Below, one piece after another: positions 1 through 9,434 of a DNA stretch of 64,000 bases. This DNA is from Chlamydiales bacterium. GTDB taxonomy: Bacteria > Chlamydiota > Chlamydiia > Chlamydiales > SM23-39. The stretch is from assembly GCA_028278035.1 (NCBI GenBank), contig JANQFC010000052.1, positions 62,001-126,000 on the forward strand. The letters are read 5' to 3'. Made by a program: the position numbers and the translations under genes. The notes under the pieces are model-generated. The model made no database searches and was not told the origin of the DNA. It worked only from the letters and a program-made list of their open reading frames with translations. The number at the start of each line of letters is the position of its first letter. Position 1 is the stretch's first letter.

Positions 1-1207
1 TTCGATCTTTAATTTGTTGATTTTTGATTTTATGTAAAATATCTTTGCAAAATCCAAACAATAACAGCTCTTTGGCTTCTTTTTCAGAAAAACCTCTGGT
101 CTTTAAATAAAAGAGTTCTTCTTCGTCTATATTTGATGTACAAGCTCCGTGTTTCGCTTCTATCTCATCTGTGAAAATTTCCAGATTAGGCTTAGCTATA
201 ACAGTTGCTGTATTATCCATTAAAAGATTTTTATTATATTGGCGGCTGCTGGACAATGTCGCATCAAATCTAATATATGAATTCGATTTAATTTCACATT
301 TACCTTTGTCTTTTAAAATTGTTTTAAAAAGCTCATCAGAATAAGTTTGTTGAGACAGATGATTAAAACATATCTTAAAATCTGCATAATTATTTTTTTC
401 TAAAATACCTAAACCATATAAATCACATTTTGCGTTCATTTTATTTAAATCTATCTGATAGTCCTGCTTTATATAGTTTGATTTATGCACTATATCGATT
501 ATTTTTAAATAGGCATTTTTTTGAATATTTGCTCTGAAAAAATCTGAGTAATAAATATTATGTAGATTTTCAACATCCTGAATATATGTAGCGCAGCTGT
601 TATTTTGAAGGTTCACATCTACTAAAGCATTTATCCAAGTATTATTAGATTCATTTATTATTTTATGATAAAAATCAGCCTTAGCATTATCTGCAATATT
701 TATCATTAATTTTGATGTGGTTATAGACTCTTTTGATCTTATTACATTTATTATATTAACAGGTTTTTCAATAACTTCTTTTACATGTATATAACTTGCA
801 TTTTTTATAAAGGCTGCATTTAATAAACAAAAAGCATTTTTTTCTTTTTTAATAGAATTTAAAAATATATTTTGCAAAACAAGACCATATTTTTGCATAG
901 CAAGCTCTAGATCTAAAATCTCAATTTGATCTTTAATACTTTCAAAATTCGATAATTCTTTATCAAACTTTGAATCAATAAATACTAAAGTATTATCTTC
1001 TATCATATCTATCGGTTTCTTAGATATTTTTTTTGTCTTTTTAAAAGATTGCAGTAAATTAGCAATAAAAACTTCTTTTTCATTAAAGTCTTTAGACTGA
1101 AACATCTGCCAAGCTTTATTTCTTAAAATATTTAAAGAGTCCTCTTTAGATATTTTTTCAAAATATTCGTTTAAAACTGATAGGACATTTTCTTTTTTTA
1201 TGCTCAT
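1..1207 (-). CDS. sufD: SufD, Fe-S cluster assembly scaffold subunit (3' end outside window)
   Basis: Partial gene. The minus-strand frame starts at an ATG overlapping the sufC stop (ATGA, 1204-1207) and stays open to the left window edge, giving about 402 residues. The C-terminal half has the SufB/SufD beta-helix signature, including a stretch reading EAKHGACTSNIDEEELFYL and RGFSEKEAKELL, which closely parallels the corresponding stretch of the SufB encoded upstream. SufD forms the SufBC2D complex that builds and transfers Fe-S clusters in the cytosol. SufD proteins are usually a little over 400 residues, so probably only a short tail is missing. It is the third gene of a sufB-sufC-sufD operon; a sufS-type desulfurase would be expected next, beyond the window. 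Confidence 0.88.
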   Translation of the reverse strand, partial: MSIKKENVLSVLNEYFEKISKEDSLNILRNKAWQMFQSKDFNEKEVFIANLLQSFKKTKKISKKPIDMIEDNTLVFIDSKFDKELSNFESIKDQIEILDLELAMQKYGLVLQNIFLNSIKKEKNAFCLLNAAFIKNASYIHVKEVIEKPVNIINVIRSKESITTSKLMINIADNAKADFYHKIINESNNTWINALVDVNLQNNSCATYIQDVENLHNIYYSDFFRANIQKNAYLKIIDIVHKSNYIKQDYQIDLNKMNAKCDLYGLGILEKNNYADFKICFNHLSQQTYSDELFKTILKDKGKCEIKSNSYIRFDATLSSSRQYNKNLLMDNTATVIAKPNLEIFTDEIEAKHGACTSNIDEEELFYLKTRGFSEKEAKELLLFGFCKDILHKIKNQQIKDR

Positions 1208-1941
1208 AATTCTAAAGCTTTATAGCCGGTTTCTTCTAGCGTTTTAGCAAAATCATGACCTTTTGTAGTCACAATCTTACCATTCATAATAACATGCACA
1301 TAGTCCGCTTTGATATAATCTAACAACCTGTTGTAATGGGTTATTATCACTATTGCTTTATCTTTTTTATTATTCTCTATTGCCTGAGATACTACTTTTA
1401 TAGCATCAATATCCAAGCCTGAATCTATCTCATCTAAAATTATCAACTGAGGATCTAATAACAGCATCTGCAAAAGTTCGAATTTTTTCTTTTCCCCTCC
1501 GGAAAAACCTTCATTTATTCCTCTTGATAAAAAATCTTTATTCAAATGAACTATTTTTAATTTTTTGTCAATAAGTTCTTCAAACTCTTTTTTGGATAAA
1601 ATGGATTTGTTTTTTGATTTTCTGGATATATTTACAGTTTTATGTAAAAAAGCGTAATTTGTCGTATTGGGAATTTCTATAGGATATTGAAACCCCATAA
1701 AAATGCCTAAATTTGCTCTTTTTTCTATTTCCAGATCTATCAAATTTTGACCGTTAAATAAAATACTGCCTTCTATTATCTTATATGCGGGATGTCCTAT
1801 AATGGTTTTACATAAAGTCGATTTTCCCATCCCGTTCGGCCCCATTAAAATATGAATTTCATTTTTATTAACTTTTAAATTTAAACCGTCTAAAAGTTTA
1901 ATATTATCTGTTTCAATATGTAAATTTTTAATTTCTAACAT
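1204..1941 (-). CDS. sufC: SufC, Fe-S assembly ATPase
   Basis: A 245-residue ABC-type ATPase. Visible motifs are Walker A GPNGMGKSTL near residue 34, the ABC signature GFSGGEKKKFE near 146, Walker B LIILDEIDSGLD near 165 and the switch histidine in VIITHYNRLLDY. The SGLD stretch and the overall length are typical of SufC rather than transporters. SufC drives conformational change in the SufBCD scaffold. It lies 2 nt after sufB and overlaps sufD by 4 nt, so the three are almost certainly co-transcribed and translationally coupled. Confidence 0.95.
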   Translation of the reverse strand: MLEIKNLHIETDNIKLLDGLNLKVNKNEIHILMGPNGMGKSTLCKTIIGHPAYKIIEGSILFNGQNLIDLEIEKRANLGIFMGFQYPIEIPNTTNYAFLHKTVNISRKSKNKSILSKKEFEELIDKKLKIVHLNKDFLSRGINEGFSGGEKKKFELLQMLLLDPQLIILDEIDSGLDIDAIKVVSQAIENNKKDKAIVIITHYNRLLDYIKADYVHVIMNGKIVTTKGHDFAKTLEETGYKALEL

Positions 1942-1943
1942 TT

Positions 1944-3380
1944 TTAACCCACAGCATTTTCTAATTTTATAGCTAAAATTTTTTGAGCTTCAATTGCAAA
2001 TTCCAAAGGAAGCTTTTTAATAATATCTTCACAAAAACCTTTAATCATAAGCTCCAATGCTTCTTCTTTGGAAAAGCCTCTTGACTGCAGATAAAAAATC
2101 TGCTCTTCATTTAATTTGGAAACACTGGCCTCATGTTCTACAATAGATGTCTTATTTTTCGAAATAATTGTCGGATAAGTATTCACACTACAAGAATTTT
2201 TCATTATCATTGAATCACATTGAGTATAGTTTTTACTATTTTCAGCCATTGTCGTAATTTTTACAATACCCCTATAAGTATTTAAAGAAGAATTGGCTGC
2301 TATACTCTTAGAGATAATTTTAGATTTAGTATGTTTACCTATATGTATCATTTTAGTTCCTGTATCTGCCGCCATTTTATTGTTAGTTAAAGCAACAGAA
2401 TAAAATTCTCCTACTGAATTATCGCCCTTTAAAATACAGCTTGGATATTTCCAGGTAATGGCAGCACCTACTTCTACCTGAGTCCAGGAAATTTTGGAAT
2501 TATTGCCCTTACAAAGTCCTCTTTTAGTAACAAAATTAAATATTCCGCCAGATCCAGTCTGTTTATCGCCAGGATACCAATTCTGAACGGTAGAATATTT
2601 TACTTCAGCTCCATTTAATGCAACGATTTCCACTACTGCCGCATGTAGTTGATTTTCATCATAAGCAGGGGCTGTACACCCTTCTAAATAACTAACATAT
2701 GAATTTTCATCTGCTATAATCAAAGTTCTTTCAAACTGCCCTATTCTTCTGTCGTTAATTCTAAAATAAGTAGAAAGTTCAATCGGACACCGAACATTTT
2801 TAGGGATATATACAAAAGACCCTTCCGAAAAAACCGCTGAGTTTAAACTTGCAAAAAAATTATCTTCAATAGGAACGACCGTTCCCATATATTTTTTTAT
2901 TAAATCAGGATGCTTTTGAATAGCTTCTGAAATAGAACAGAAAATAACCCCTGATTTTTCAAGCTTTTCCTTAAAAGTAGTCCCAAAAGATACTGAATCA
3001 AAAACAAAATCAGTAGCAACTCCGGTAATGCTTTCCTGTTCTTTTAAAGGTATACCTAATTTTTTTAATGTCTTCAATACTTCCGGATCCACTTCGTCCA
3101 AATTATCAATTTTTTGCTTGTTTTTAGGTTTGGAATAATAAGAAATATCTTGATAATTGATATTTGGGCAGTCAAAAGAAGCCCAGCAAGGCTCTTTTTT
3201 ATCTCTAAACTTCTTAAAAGCTTTTAATCTAAAATCTAAAATAAACCCAGGCTCATTTTTTTCCTTAGATATCTTTTTGACAATATCCTCATTCAGCCCT
3301 TTTTCAAAAGCTTCTGATTCAATATCAGTAGAAAAGCCAAATTTGTAATCTTTTTTTAAAATATCTTCTTTCAGATCCAT
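1944..3380 (-). CDS. sufB: SufB, Fe-S cluster assembly scaffold
   Basis: A 478-residue protein of normal SufB length. Family hallmarks are the N-terminal [10 protein letters not shown] and [10 protein letters not shown] region, [21 protein letters not shown], the [12 protein letters not shown] segment, and the C-terminal [20 protein letters not shown] with [16 protein letters not shown]. SufB is the main scaffold on which the nascent cluster is built in the SufBC2D complex. It is the first gene of the operon. The leader holds only a weak purine stretch before the ATG. In C. trachomatis (from memory) the sufBCD genes lie near pbpB and rpsB, as they do loosely here. Confidence 0.95.
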   Translation of the reverse strand: MDLKEDILKKDYKFGFSTDIESEAFEKGLNEDIVKKISKEKNEPGFILDFRLKAFKKFRDKKEPCWASFDCPNINYQDISYYSKPKNKQKIDNLDEVDPEVLKTLKKLGIPLKEQESITGVATDFVFDSVSFGTTFKEKLEKSGVIFCSISEAIQKHPDLIKKYMGTVVPIEDNFFASLNSAVFSEGSFVYIPKNVRCPIELSTYFRINDRRIGQFERTLIIADENSYVSYLEGCTAPAYDENQLHAAVVEIVALNGAEVKYSTVQNWYPGDKQTGSGGIFNFVTKRGLCKGNNSKISWTQVEVGAAITWKYPSCILKGDNSVGEFYSVALTNNKMAADTGTKMIHIGKHTKSKIISKSIAANSSLNTYRGIVKITTMAENSKNYTQCDSMIMKNSCSVNTYPTIISKNKTSIVEHEASVSKLNEEQIFYLQSRGFSKEEALELMIKGFCEDIIKKLPLEFAIEAQKILAIKLENAVG

Positions 3381-3503
3381 CTTTAAAATAATTTTATTAA
3401 GTTATACAATTTTACTCCATATTAAAATAGGTGTCAAATTGAACAATATGTTGATTAATTAAAATTTTTAATATTATTTTTAATTAATAAAAATTACTTA
3501 AAA

Positions 3504-3533
3504 TAGACCTCTTTTACACAATTAAGATATAAT
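3504..3533 (+). promoter_or_regulatory. Predicted sigma-70-type promoter for the 3577 gene
   Basis: TAGACC (3504-3509) lies 18 nt from a perfect TATAAT (3528-3533). Transcription would start near 3540, leaving a leader of about 37 nt containing AAGGAG shortly before the ATG at 3577. Confidence 0.5.
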
Positions 3534-3576
3534 TGATGTAATGTAATCATCTCTTAATTAAAAGGAGTAATAAAAA

Positions 3577-3945
3577 ATGTTTGGTATTTCAGCGTCAACA
3601 GTAGTTAGTTTAGGTGCTTTATATGGTTTTTATAAAGCGGATGAAAAGCAGCAAATAGATCAAAAACCTTCTATTATTGATAAAATAGGTTATGTACCTA
3701 TTGTTAATTCTTTTGTAGGTGCATATAGAATAGAATATGGAACAATAAAAAGCGTTATTTCAGCAATTGCTTATTTAGGAACTTTAACAGGCTATATTAA
3801 TGCCGATAAAACAAGAATAAAACATCATTTTAAAAATGGTCTTCTACATGTAGGCAGAGGGTTTGTAGAAGCATTTCCAATATTGGGAGGTCTAGCAACT
3901 TTTTGGTATGACGTTAATAAAACTCCTCAATTTATTAAAACCTAA
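3577..3945 (+). CDS. Small hydrophobic protein of unknown function
   Basis: A 122-residue protein with a good ribosome binding site (AAGGAG about 9 nt before ATG). It starts with a short hydrophobic segment (residues 2-18), has further weakly hydrophobic stretches around residues 58-76, and ends with a conserved-looking block HVGRGFVEAFPILGG near residue 88. Two GAYRIEYG- and GRGFVEA-like patches suggest a membrane-associated fold. I do not recognise the family; intracellular bacteria have many such small proteins. It has its own predicted promoter, is divergent from sufB, and ends 1 nt short of the convergent pgeF stop. Confidence 0.6.
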   Translation: MFGISASTVVSLGALYGFYKADEKQQIDQKPSIIDKIGYVPIVNSFVGAYRIEYGTIKSVISAIAYLGTLTGYINADKTRIKHHFKNGLLHVGRGFVEAFPILGGLATFWYDVNKTPQFIKT

Positions 3946-3946
3946 A

Positions 3947-4699
3947 TTAGGATCTCAAACATACTACAGTTGCATTTCTACCGGTTTTTTTGTCCCTTCT
4001 ATATGAGAAATAATCCTTAGAATTACAGTACGTGCAAATTCCAGATACTTCAATATTATTTTCTTCAAGCCCCGCATCTTTTAATTGATCTATCCCAATT
4101 TGCCAAAGATCAAATAGCTTACCTTCTTTTTTGTAAGTCCAATATTTTTCAGGAAACTCTTTTTTATAATTACTAAATTCAGCATGATCTGGTCCCAAGC
4201 TGGGCGATATACAGGCTATTAGATTTTCTAATCTGGTATTGAAATTATTTACCATAAAATCTACTGTTTTCTGATAGATATTTTTCATAAGGCCTTTCCA
4301 GCCGGCATGAATAGCAGCTACTATCTTATATTCTGGATCATATAAAATACAGGCCTGACAATCTGCATGAGCTATAGCTAATGCAATATCCTTTTCTTTT
4401 GTTACTAAAGCATCACAATCAAAGACTTGCTTTTTATTATCTTTAGTAATTTCAACAATAGTATCCCCATGAACCTGATTTGCAAAAATTAAATCCTTCG
4501 CTTTAATAAAAGCCTGAATCATTTCTTTATTTATTTTTACATTATCCGGATGATCCCCGATTTTATCACTTACATTTAAATGATCATACGGTTCCTTACT
4601 AACACCTCCGTGCCGTAAAAAAACAGCAGCAAATACATTATTATTGGTGGACAAAATATCAAAATCCAACCATTGAAGCTTATCTTTATCAAATCCCAT
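3947..4699 (-). CDS. pgeF: PgeF/YfiH multicopper-type laccase-domain protein
   Basis: A 250-residue DUF152/YfiH protein. Family members act as purine nucleoside phosphorylase/adenosine deaminase or as a peptidoglycan-editing factor; the old 'laccase' name is misleading. Visible are VFLRHGGVS near the start, NQVHGD around residue 87, the metal-ligand motifs IAHADCQACILY and AAIHAGWKG, and the C-terminal CTYCNSKDYFSYRRD with GRNATVVCL. The His and Cys ligands are intact. Start chosen at the ATG preceded by AAGGAATAAGG. It is monocistronic and convergent with the 3577 gene. Confidence 0.9.
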   Translation of the reverse strand: MGFDKDKLQWLDFDILSTNNNVFAAVFLRHGGVSKEPYDHLNVSDKIGDHPDNVKINKEMIQAFIKAKDLIFANQVHGDTIVEITKDNKKQVFDCDALVTKEKDIALAIAHADCQACILYDPEYKIVAAIHAGWKGLMKNIYQKTVDFMVNNFNTRLENLIACISPSLGPDHAEFSNYKKEFPEKYWTYKKEGKLFDLWQIGIDQLKDAGLEENNIEVSGICTYCNSKDYFSYRRDKKTGRNATVVCLRS

Positions 4700-4842
4700 C
4701 CTTATTCCTTTTTGTTTTTATTTTAATTAAAAAAACATCCCTTTTATTAAATAAAAAATACTTTTTTTAATTATTTTTAATTTCTCCTTTTCAGAAATTA
4801 ATGCTTTTAATAGTGTGATGGTAGGGAGGAGGATTTCTAGGC

Positions 4843-5844
4843 ATGAATATGTCGCCAAAACAGCCTAATTTATTATATGGTATCTCTGTTACCCTGCTCG
4901 CATACCTTTGTTTCGCGACGGCAGCTTCCATTGTCAGATTCGTTGGCCCTGAATTCCCAACCATTCAGATAATATTTATACAAAACCTAATAAGTCTTTT
5001 AACTGTTTTACCATATTCTTTCAAAAAAAATCTTTTAAAAGTAAAAAAAGAACTCAAATGGATCCATGCAATAAGAGATGTTACAGGAGTAGCAAGTTTC
5101 TTTTGTTATTTTTATGCTATTAAAAGATTAAACTTGGTGGATGCTACTTTATTAACGTATACAGCTCCATTTTATACCCCTATTGTTTGGACAATATGGA
5201 CCAGAGAAAAAATGGAAAAGGGTATTTGGTGGACCATCATATTAGGCTTTGTCGGAATTGCTTTTATTTTAAAACCAGGCAATCATATCCTGCAAGCCGG
5301 AGCTATTTACGGTTTTATAGCAGGAATTTTATCTTCAATAGCATTGGTATCTATCAGAATCTTAAATCAAAAATTAGAGTCTCTTACCAGAACCTTATTC
5401 TATTATTTTTTAGTAGGAACTATTTTAACAATGCCTTTTGCTATATATAAATGGCACCAGCCTTCTTTTGAGCAAACAATCATGCTGATTTCTATCGGCT
5501 TTTTAATGGCTGTAGGCCAGCTATTTTTAACTACAGCATATAAACATGGAACAGCTTCATTTTTATCCCCTTTATGTTATTCCATGATAATTTTTACAGG
5601 AATAATAAGCGCAATTGCATTTAAACAGATGCCGGGATGGATGAGCGCTATTGGAGCGTTTCTTATAATTTTAGGAGGAACAATTTCTTATATTATAAAA
5701 ACTAAACCTGATAAATTTATTAAAGTTTTCGAACATACTCCTGAAGAAAAAAGACACTGGTGGAAAAAATTACGGCTCAAACATGAAAGGCATAAAAAAG
5801 AATTACAAAAAAAAGATGATTTTAATATTCTAAAAAAAAAATAA
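4843..5844 (+). CDS. DMT/EamA-family permease, candidate S-adenosylmethionine transporter
   Basis: A 333-residue inner-membrane protein with about ten hydrophobic segments arranged as two EamA repeats (residues roughly 10-140 and 150-285), followed by a strongly basic, Trp- and Lys-rich tail from about residue 295. A strong Shine-Dalgarno (GGGAGGAGG) precedes the ATG. Characterised relatives in intracellular bacteria include the Rickettsia Sam and C. trachomatis SAMHT S-adenosylmethionine transporters, which are DMT permeases of similar size. Assigning SAM here is inference, encouraged by the next gene (10 nt downstream), which resembles AdoMet decarboxylase. Other DMT substrates remain possible. 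Confidence 0.7.
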   Translation: MNMSPKQPNLLYGISVTLLAYLCFATAASIVRFVGPEFPTIQIIFIQNLISLLTVLPYSFKKNLLKVKKELKWIHAIRDVTGVASFFCYFYAIKRLNLVDATLLTYTAPFYTPIVWTIWTREKMEKGIWWTIILGFVGIAFILKPGNHILQAGAIYGFIAGILSSIALVSIRILNQKLESLTRTLFYYFLVGTILTMPFAIYKWHQPSFEQTIMLISIGFLMAVGQLFLTTAYKHGTASFLSPLCYSMIIFTGIISAIAFKQMPGWMSAIGAFLIILGGTISYIIKTKPDKFIKVFEHTPEEKRHWWKKLRLKHERHKKELQKKDDFNILKKK

Positions 5845-5854
5845 GGTAGGCAAT

Positions 5855-6343
5855 ATGAAAAAATTACTAATGTTATTTTTTATATTTACTTGCAGCAGCG
5901 TTTTTGCAACTGCAGGACAAGATGTAATTCAATATTCTAAATTTTCTCAACAAAAAGACGATGAGATTGTAGCAAAATATAAAGAAGAAGGACCTTGGGG
6001 AATGAGCATTTCTATTGATCTGCATTCTGCCAACCCTAAAAAAATACGAGACGGGAAATATATAACTCAATTCATGAAAGATCTCGTTAAATTTATCAAA
6101 ATGAAAGCTTATGGAGAGCCTATAGTCGTAAATTTCGGAGATACTCCAAGAGTAGCTGGTTATTCCGCTCTTCAGCTTATAGAAACCTCATCAATTACAG
6201 CGCATTTTGCAAATTTTACAAACTCAGTTCATATTGATATTTTTAGCTGTAAATACTACAAACCACATGAAGCAGCTTTATGGTGCAAACAGTATTTTGA
6301 AGCTCAAGAAATGAATGTATCACCTGTTGTTTTTAGATTTTAA
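5855..6343 (+). CDS. Exported SpeD-like (AdoMet decarboxylase-fold) pyruvoyl enzyme candidate
   Basis: A 162-residue protein. Residues 1-19 are a textbook signal peptide (KK, hydrophobic core, SVFA before residue 20). The rest resembles class 1b prokaryotic SpeD: GMSISIDLHSANPKKI matches the substrate-side strand, and residues 112-132 keep Ser112, His117 and Cys132. The spacing is S-x4-H-x14-C, identical to Ser63, His68 and Cys83 of Thermotoga AdoMetDC (numbering from memory), where the serine becomes the pyruvoyl cofactor. The residue before the serine is Thr rather than the usual Glu, and the following Trp-Pro-Glu is replaced. An exported SpeD would be unusual. It may be a neofunctionalised decarboxylase or a non-catalytic relative. 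Its 3' end overlaps the convergent antiporter gene by 24 nt. Confidence 0.6.
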   Translation: MKKLLMLFFIFTCSSVFATAGQDVIQYSKFSQQKDDEIVAKYKEEGPWGMSISIDLHSANPKKIRDGKYITQFMKDLVKFIKMKAYGEPIVVNFGDTPRVAGYSALQLIETSSITAHFANFTNSVHIDIFSCKYYKPHEAALWCKQYFEAQEMNVSPVVFRF

Positions 6344-7741
6344 TGTATTGTTCCAAGACTCCTTTTTTAATTTATGAATTATAAAAGGAATAGAATAGAT
6401 CAATAAAAAGCATCCCAATAAAGTGGATATATATTTAATATAACTTTGATCTTCTAATTGAGCCGGTGGAAAAAGAGCTATAAAAAATCCAAGAACAACA
6501 GATAATATCCCCAATACTGAAATACACCATATGCCATAATTTTTAAAAGGAAGTCTAAAAGATCTTTGAACATTCGGTTGTTTATATCTAAGATATATTG
6601 CTGATAAAAACATTAATACATACATAGAAAAATAAACCATCATAGAAAGCGCTACTGATATCCAAAAAGCAATATTAATGCTAGAGCCTAATAATAAAAA
6701 AGAAGTTGAAGAAATTGATATTATTATAGCTTGCAAAAGCATTAAATTTCTAGGCACTTGATTTTTATTAATTTTTTGAAAAAAAACCGGCAGCTCTCCT
6801 TCTTGAGCAGTTTCCAACAAACCCTTAATAGGCCCCATTATCCAAGTACTGAACCCTCCTATTTGTCCTAAAGCTATTAATATTCCTAAAATAGGTAAAA
6901 TATACTGCATATTATTATTTTCAAAAAAAACAGAAAAAGCTTTCATTACTCCGCCAATTAAACTAATTTCATCTTTTGGAATAACAAAGCCCAAAGACAT
7001 GGAACCAAAAATATTAATACAAAAACCTAATACCACAACAAATAAAATGGCGATCGGATAATTTCGTTTAGGATTATTTACGCTATTTGCGTGAACAGCA
7101 CAAGCCTCAATTCCTCCAAAAGCCCTCATAAACCCTACTAATAACACTACAGTTGAAATCTGACTAAAATTAGGTAGTAAATTACTTACAGTAAAGGATG
7201 TATCTAAATTTGAAATCCCTCCTTTTAAAAAATAGTCGAATCCTAAATATATAAGCAAAATAGCAGGAAGTAGAATACCTATAATAAAACAAATAATACT
7301 AATTTTAGAAGACAGCTTTAACCCTCTTAAGTTCAGATAAGTAAACAGCCATATAATTCCTAATGCTGTAGGAATTAAAAATATTTTATTATTAACTAAG
7401 TTAGGGTCAATAAGATACGCAATAGTCCCGGATATAAAATACAGCATGGCAATGACCCCTATATTCATATATATCCACTGAAGCCAGATAGCTACAAAAC
7501 CCCATTTTTTACCAAAAGCTTCCTTTACCCAAACAGCAACTCCCCCCATTTTAGGCCAGCCCGTAGCCAGTTCTGCTGATACCAGAGCTATTGGCAGATA
7601 AAAAATTATAACGGTTACTATTCCAAAAAAAATCATTTCCATACCAGTTTTTGCGAAAACAGGTAAATTTCTGATGCTAATACCGAATGCAGATGCTATC
7701 ATCATCAAAGAAAATAAATTTAAAACCTTTTTTTGTTTCAC
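6320..7741 (-). CDS. APC-superfamily amino acid antiporter (GadC/YjeM-like)
   Basis: A 473-residue inner-membrane transporter with about twelve hydrophobic segments. The N-terminal segment MIASAFGISIRNLPVFAKTG, then SAELATGWPKMGGVAVWV and GFMRAFGGIEACAVHANS, match the glutamate/GABA-type antiporter branch of the APC superfamily. Such antiporters exchange an amino acid for its decarboxylation product (glutamate/GABA in GadC, arginine/agmatine in chlamydial AaxC). It is convergent with, and overlaps, the SpeD-like gene, which may be functionally meaningful if that protein is a decarboxylase. Substrate cannot be read from the sequence. Confidence 0.82.
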   Translation of the reverse strand: MKQKKVLNLFSLMMIASAFGISIRNLPVFAKTGMEMIFFGIVTVIIFYLPIALVSAELATGWPKMGGVAVWVKEAFGKKWGFVAIWLQWIYMNIGVIAMLYFISGTIAYLIDPNLVNNKIFLIPTALGIIWLFTYLNLRGLKLSSKISIICFIIGILLPAILLIYLGFDYFLKGGISNLDTSFTVSNLLPNFSQISTVVLLVGFMRAFGGIEACAVHANSVNNPKRNYPIAILFVVVLGFCINIFGSMSLGFVIPKDEISLIGGVMKAFSVFFENNNMQYILPILGILIALGQIGGFSTWIMGPIKGLLETAQEGELPVFFQKINKNQVPRNLMLLQAIIISISSTSFLLLGSSINIAFWISVALSMMVYFSMYVLMFLSAIYLRYKQPNVQRSFRLPFKNYGIWCISVLGILSVVLGFFIALFPPAQLEDQSYIKYISTLLGCFLLIYSIPFIIHKLKKESWNNTLKSKNNR

Positions 7742-7779
7742 TAAAAATTCCTTATTTTAATAAAACAAAAATACCATAT

Positions 7780-9297
7780 TTATTTATTAGAATCAAAATA
7801 AGCATATTTAAAATCTATAAATCCGGATCGATACAAATAAACATTTTTTAAATCGGGATTTTTCAAATAATTTTGTGATAAATGACAAATTGGAATAATC
7901 GGGACATCCGCTAAAAGTATATTTTCTGCTTTTATTAAAGTTTCTTTTCTTAATTTGGGATCAATCATTTCATCTGATTGATTTAATAAATCAATATATT
8001 CTGGATGTTCCCAGCCCGTATTATTAGTAGAGCTGTTTTTATATTTAAATACTTCTAAAAAATTTATAGGATCATTAAAATCAGCTGTCCAAGAGCCTGC
8101 TGCTATTTCATAATCTTTAGAAGCGATTCTATCATAATAAGTTTTTTTCTCTAATGCTCTAAGCTCTACTTCAATATTTAAATATTTTTCCCAGTTTCTC
8201 TGAATGGCTTGAGCTAATAAATGAGATCTACCTCCATTAACATAGGTAAATATTATTTTTTTCTTTTTAAAATTTTTCTTTCCAAAACCTGTTATGATTT
8301 TTTCTTCGCAGGGAATTAATCTTAAAGTTTGAATTTGTTCTCCCTGTAAAATATGATCTATTATTTTTTTTCTGTCTATTGTAGAACATAGAGCTTTCCT
8401 TAATTTCAAATCCTGAATTTTTTCAATGTTAATTCTTAAAAAAGATGTTCCATAATATGGCTGAGAATAATACTGACTATAGTTTTTAATTTTTTGAATT
8501 CCATCTACCGGTAAAGTCGAATAAGGAGAGCCTGCCCAGTCTAATGCCTTAAGCTCAAACATATTTTGTTCTGTATCAGAAGTTAGCATAAACATTGAAA
8601 TAAAGTTTAATTTTACCTGGTCTTTATCCCAATAATGTTCATTTTTTTTAGCCTTCAACATATCATAATGTTTCCATTTATCTAAAACAAACGGACCATT
8701 AGAAATGTAAGATTTGCTGTCTTGTGTCCATTTAGGATTTTCTTGATCTATTTTTTTATTAACAGCAAAAAAAATAGGATGGGTTAAAAGAGTTAAAAAA
8801 TAAGAAATCGGTTTTTCAAGTTCTATTATTAAAGTTTTTTCATCAAGTGCTTTTATCCCCACTTTATCTAAAGAAACTTTCCCTTCTTTAGCACGTTTTG
8901 CATTTCTAATACAAAACAAGAAAAATGCTGTAGAAGAAATATATTCAGGGGCTAATATTTTTTTCCACGTATATTCAAAATCATAAGATGTAATTTTTTC
9001 TCCATTAGACCAAAAAGCATCTTTTAAGGTGAAAACATAAGTCTTTTTATCTTTTAATACTTTGTAATTTTCTGCTATAGCGCAAGAAATATTGCCGTCT
9101 TTTTCTAACCTCATTAATCCATCGAAAAATATTTTACTTAAATTAACAGTATTAATATCTCTTACTTTTCTTGGGTCTAAAGATTCGGGATCTGATACTA
9201 TGTTAATTTTCAAATGCTGTTTATTAATTGCTTTATCTTTTGAACTACATGCACATAAAATAATAACTGATAAAACAAAAAAGAATATTTTCTGCAT
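7780..9297 (-). CDS. OppA-like peptide-binding lipoprotein
   Basis: Family 5 extracellular solute-binding protein of about 505 residues. I place the start at the ATG at 9297 rather than the in-frame ATG at 9333, because it yields a compact lipoprotein signal (KIFFFVLSVIILCACSS, lipid-modified Cys at the end of LCAC). The mature part shows KINIVSDPESLDPRK, LFDGLMRL-like FFDGLMRLEKDG, and WSNGEKITSYDFEYTWKKIL, all typical of OppA/DppA. It would capture oligopeptides in the periplasm for an ABC importer whose other subunits are not in this window. Chlamydiae commonly carry several scattered oppA copies. Confidence 0.87.
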   Translation of the reverse strand: MQKIFFFVLSVIILCACSSKDKAINKQHLKINIVSDPESLDPRKVRDINTVNLSKIFFDGLMRLEKDGNISCAIAENYKVLKDKKTYVFTLKDAFWSNGEKITSYDFEYTWKKILAPEYISSTAFFLFCIRNAKRAKEGKVSLDKVGIKALDEKTLIIELEKPISYFLTLLTHPIFFAVNKKIDQENPKWTQDSKSYISNGPFVLDKWKHYDMLKAKKNEHYWDKDQVKLNFISMFMLTSDTEQNMFELKALDWAGSPYSTLPVDGIQKIKNYSQYYSQPYYGTSFLRINIEKIQDLKLRKALCSTIDRKKIIDHILQGEQIQTLRLIPCEEKIITGFGKKNFKKKKIIFTYVNGGRSHLLAQAIQRNWEKYLNIEVELRALEKKTYYDRIASKDYEIAAGSWTADFNDPINFLEVFKYKNSSTNNTGWEHPEYIDLLNQSDEMIDPKLRKETLIKAENILLADVPIIPICHLSQNYLKNPDLKNVYLYRSGFIDFKYAYFDSNK

Positions 9298-9383
9298 AAG
9301 GTTTCTCGAATATTTATCTATGTTAAAAAACACATATTATATTTCTAATTTATCATTTTTTCAAAAGACTTTATTTTTTCTAT

Positions 9384-9412
9384 TTGAACATATGAATTGT
9401 ATTTATTATATA
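9384..9412 (+). promoter_or_regulatory. Predicted promoter of wrbA
   Basis: TTGAAC (9384-9389), a 17-nt spacer and TATATA (9407-9412), followed by more AT. The start would be near 9419, just before the AAAGGA ribosome binding site of the gene at 9435. Confidence 0.4.
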
Positions 9413-9434
9413 TAATAATAAAAGGAAATCTATT

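Noticed and set aside
3454-3488. 11-bp inverted repeat upstream of the 3577 gene
   Set aside because: It is made only of A and T with a 13-nt loop, so chance is likely in such AT-rich DNA; it is not followed by a clear T-run on either strand.
5855-6343. Lipoprotein reading of the SpeD-like signal peptide
   Set aside because: Cys13 is preceded by IFT, which lacks the small residue expected before a lipobox Cys; SVFA gives a better ordinary signal peptidase site.
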